Origin: Caprella mutica
Lineage: Eukaryota > Arthropoda > Malacostraca > Amphipoda > Caprellidae
DNA length: 64,000 bases
Direction of reading: 5' to 3'
Assembly (NCBI GenBank): GCA_947561585.1
Contig: CANNZV010001591.1
Coordinates: 124,739-188,738, forward strand
Positions 62,546 through 64,000 of the stretch are shown one piece after another (the stretch's first letter is position 1; every line of letters begins with the position of its first letter). Under the pieces are notes generated by a model. The model was not told where the DNA came from. It searched no databases and saw only the letters and a program-made list of their open reading frames with translations. The position numbers and the translations under genes were made by a program.

Positions 62546-64000
62546 CACTTAACCAAATTACCAATTGTAGCTAGTAACTTGCAGCTGACTAGCCCTCCAG
62601 TATTTTAAATTTGGCAGAAATCCAACTCATAAGAAAAGTCCTATTTTCTCATAAGTAGAACAGTGAGAATCTTAGCCATAAGCCAAATAATTGGCTTGGG
62701 TTTTTGACTTCTGGTGAGTTTCCTATATTACAATGTAACTGTTATATTGGATAGATTAATTAACTTTAGGCCTAAAGGTAATTGCTAATGGGACTTGTTA
62801 AATATAGTAGTAGGCAAGTAATAATCTAGTCTAAAACCTCTGTTATTACCTTTGTTTTAATTATTAGTTATTGGCTGCTTCCATTCCTGGAGTGTCCCCT
62901 CCGTCTATTCCTGTTACCAAGTTATTCTGGGAAGTACTGATTGACCTTTTAGCAGACATCATACATTGCCAGTCATGCCAAACTTCCTGTTGTAGCTAGA
63001 AATTGTGTAGAATATTTAGTCATTTAATTAACTCAATTCTACACAATAACTTTTAGGCAAGTTAATCACGGTCAGTGTTAACATATTGACTATTCACTTG
63101 GGTATATGGTATATGTATCTATGTAATTTATTAGATAGCTATGAGAGGAGGTACAGCTGTTCCCAGTCAATCAATGGGTTCAGTATGTCATCAGGTCTCA
63201 CTGAGCTAACACTGTCAGTGTGTTGCTCTCTTCACTTCTTCAGAGAATCTAAGACTCTTCCTGTGAGGGTAGAATGAGTATTAATGCCAAATGCTGCTAT
63301 TTTCTTCACTCCTATATAGTATCTACTTACCATTATATTTTATAGATAGTTGTCTAATATCAACATTAGCTATTTTTTAGTGTTTCACATTTTGACTATG
63401 TCTGCTCAGAAGTCAGTCTTAAACCGACATTTCCAAAATTTAATGTTTACATTATTGCTTCTGTATAACTTGCCAAGTGATAGCGAGAGGAGCCAAGTAA
63501 CTCTCTGTTTACTTATTGAGATCATTTCTATGTGATTTAATACATAGCTCACATTGTCACATTATAACTTGGGCTCACATAATTGACAGTGGTATATATT
63601 TGTACCACCTTGTCTATCATTAATAAATGTTAACCACTATGTAGTTAATGTGATAAACCAAAACATAATTTGAATATTTATTAATCATCTTTGAATTCTC
63701 ATCAGTTTGATCAATATTTTTATCTTCAATAGAATTAACTACAAAATCTTTAGATACTTTTTGTTAAAATATTTCTACTAAGTACTTAGCTACTCTTTTA
63801 TTTTTCATTATTTTCAACACAATGAATAATTCATTGGTTTATTAATATCTGTTTATATAATTGTTCTCTCTTTTTTGTGGATCTCTTGAGTTATTCATTC
63901 TTTAATTTATTGTTCTAAACCATACTAAAATTAATTATGGATTGTTCATGCTTATATCTGTGTTCACACTTTATCATTTATCCATGTTTCTATGTATTGA
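62546..64000. other. AT-rich right end, one weak exon candidate
   Basis: Mostly unique AT-rich DNA. At 62869-63000, after TTTGTTTTAATTATTAG, one frame is open for about 43 codons (GVSPPSIPVTKLFWEVLIDL) and ends TAG. No family was recognised. Nothing else supportable is seen up to the window end. Confidence 0.35.

Overview
This window looks like animal nuclear DNA, probably from a mollusc or another lophotrochozoan. The DNA is AT-rich, intron-rich and repeat-dense. It holds a Frizzled receptor exon and a multi-exon ER-lectin gene with GT-AG introns, plus an AGGTCA-rich interspersed repeat and a retroposon ending in a TTTAACGTC-like motif of the kind often seen in molluscan genomes. The phylum call is inference; no rRNA, tRNA gene or mitochondrial marker was found to test it.

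Only two genes can be supported with confidence, both on the + strand. (1) The last coding exon of a Frizzled receptor of the FZD1/2/7 (Drosophila fz) class lies at 33197-33729. It is followed, in the same frame and with the same GC-rich composition, by a 77-codon open extension (33730-33963) behind a leaky-looking UGA-C stop. The upstream Frizzled exons were not found. (2) A complete 12-coding-exon gene at 48437-55698 encodes a 382-residue ERLEC1/OS-9-family ER lectin. Its exon lengths sum to an exact reading frame (1149 nt). The first MRH domain is degenerate, while the second keeps the Q-R-E-Y sugar-binding residues. An isolated 39-nt exon-like segment at 16570-16608 is a weaker candidate.

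Most of the rest is repetitive. About two dozen minisatellite arrays (units 15-71 bp) take up a large share of the first 51 kb; most long open reading frames in the window are artefacts of these arrays. Between them lie dispersed families: (A) a palindromic mariner-like MITE with about 17 full or half copies; (B) a 478-bp retroposon with a 17-bp target-site duplication; (K) a 70-80 bp hairpin element with five copies; (H) a family with three copies; hAT-type elements with perfect 8-bp duplications; TTAA-flanked elements; and foldback-like elements whose terminal inverted repeats are themselves minisatellites built on an AATT-core unit. From 41.6 to 45.6 kb there is a nest: a TTAA-flanked element encloses an inverted-repeat element and a family B retroposon, the retroposon is split by a foldback element, and that element contains a second foldback element.

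The most unusual local structure is in the ER-lectin gene. In two introns a tandem array starts exactly at the authentic splice donor, so the donor is the first of many donor-like units. In a third intron the acceptor polypyrimidine tract is triplicated. A tandem repeat carrying perfect TGACGTCA sites lies just upstream of the first coding exon. The right end (56-64 kb) is AT-rich intergenic DNA with a tandem duplication, a mariner-type MITE, a 40-nt A tract and several inverted or nested interspersed families.
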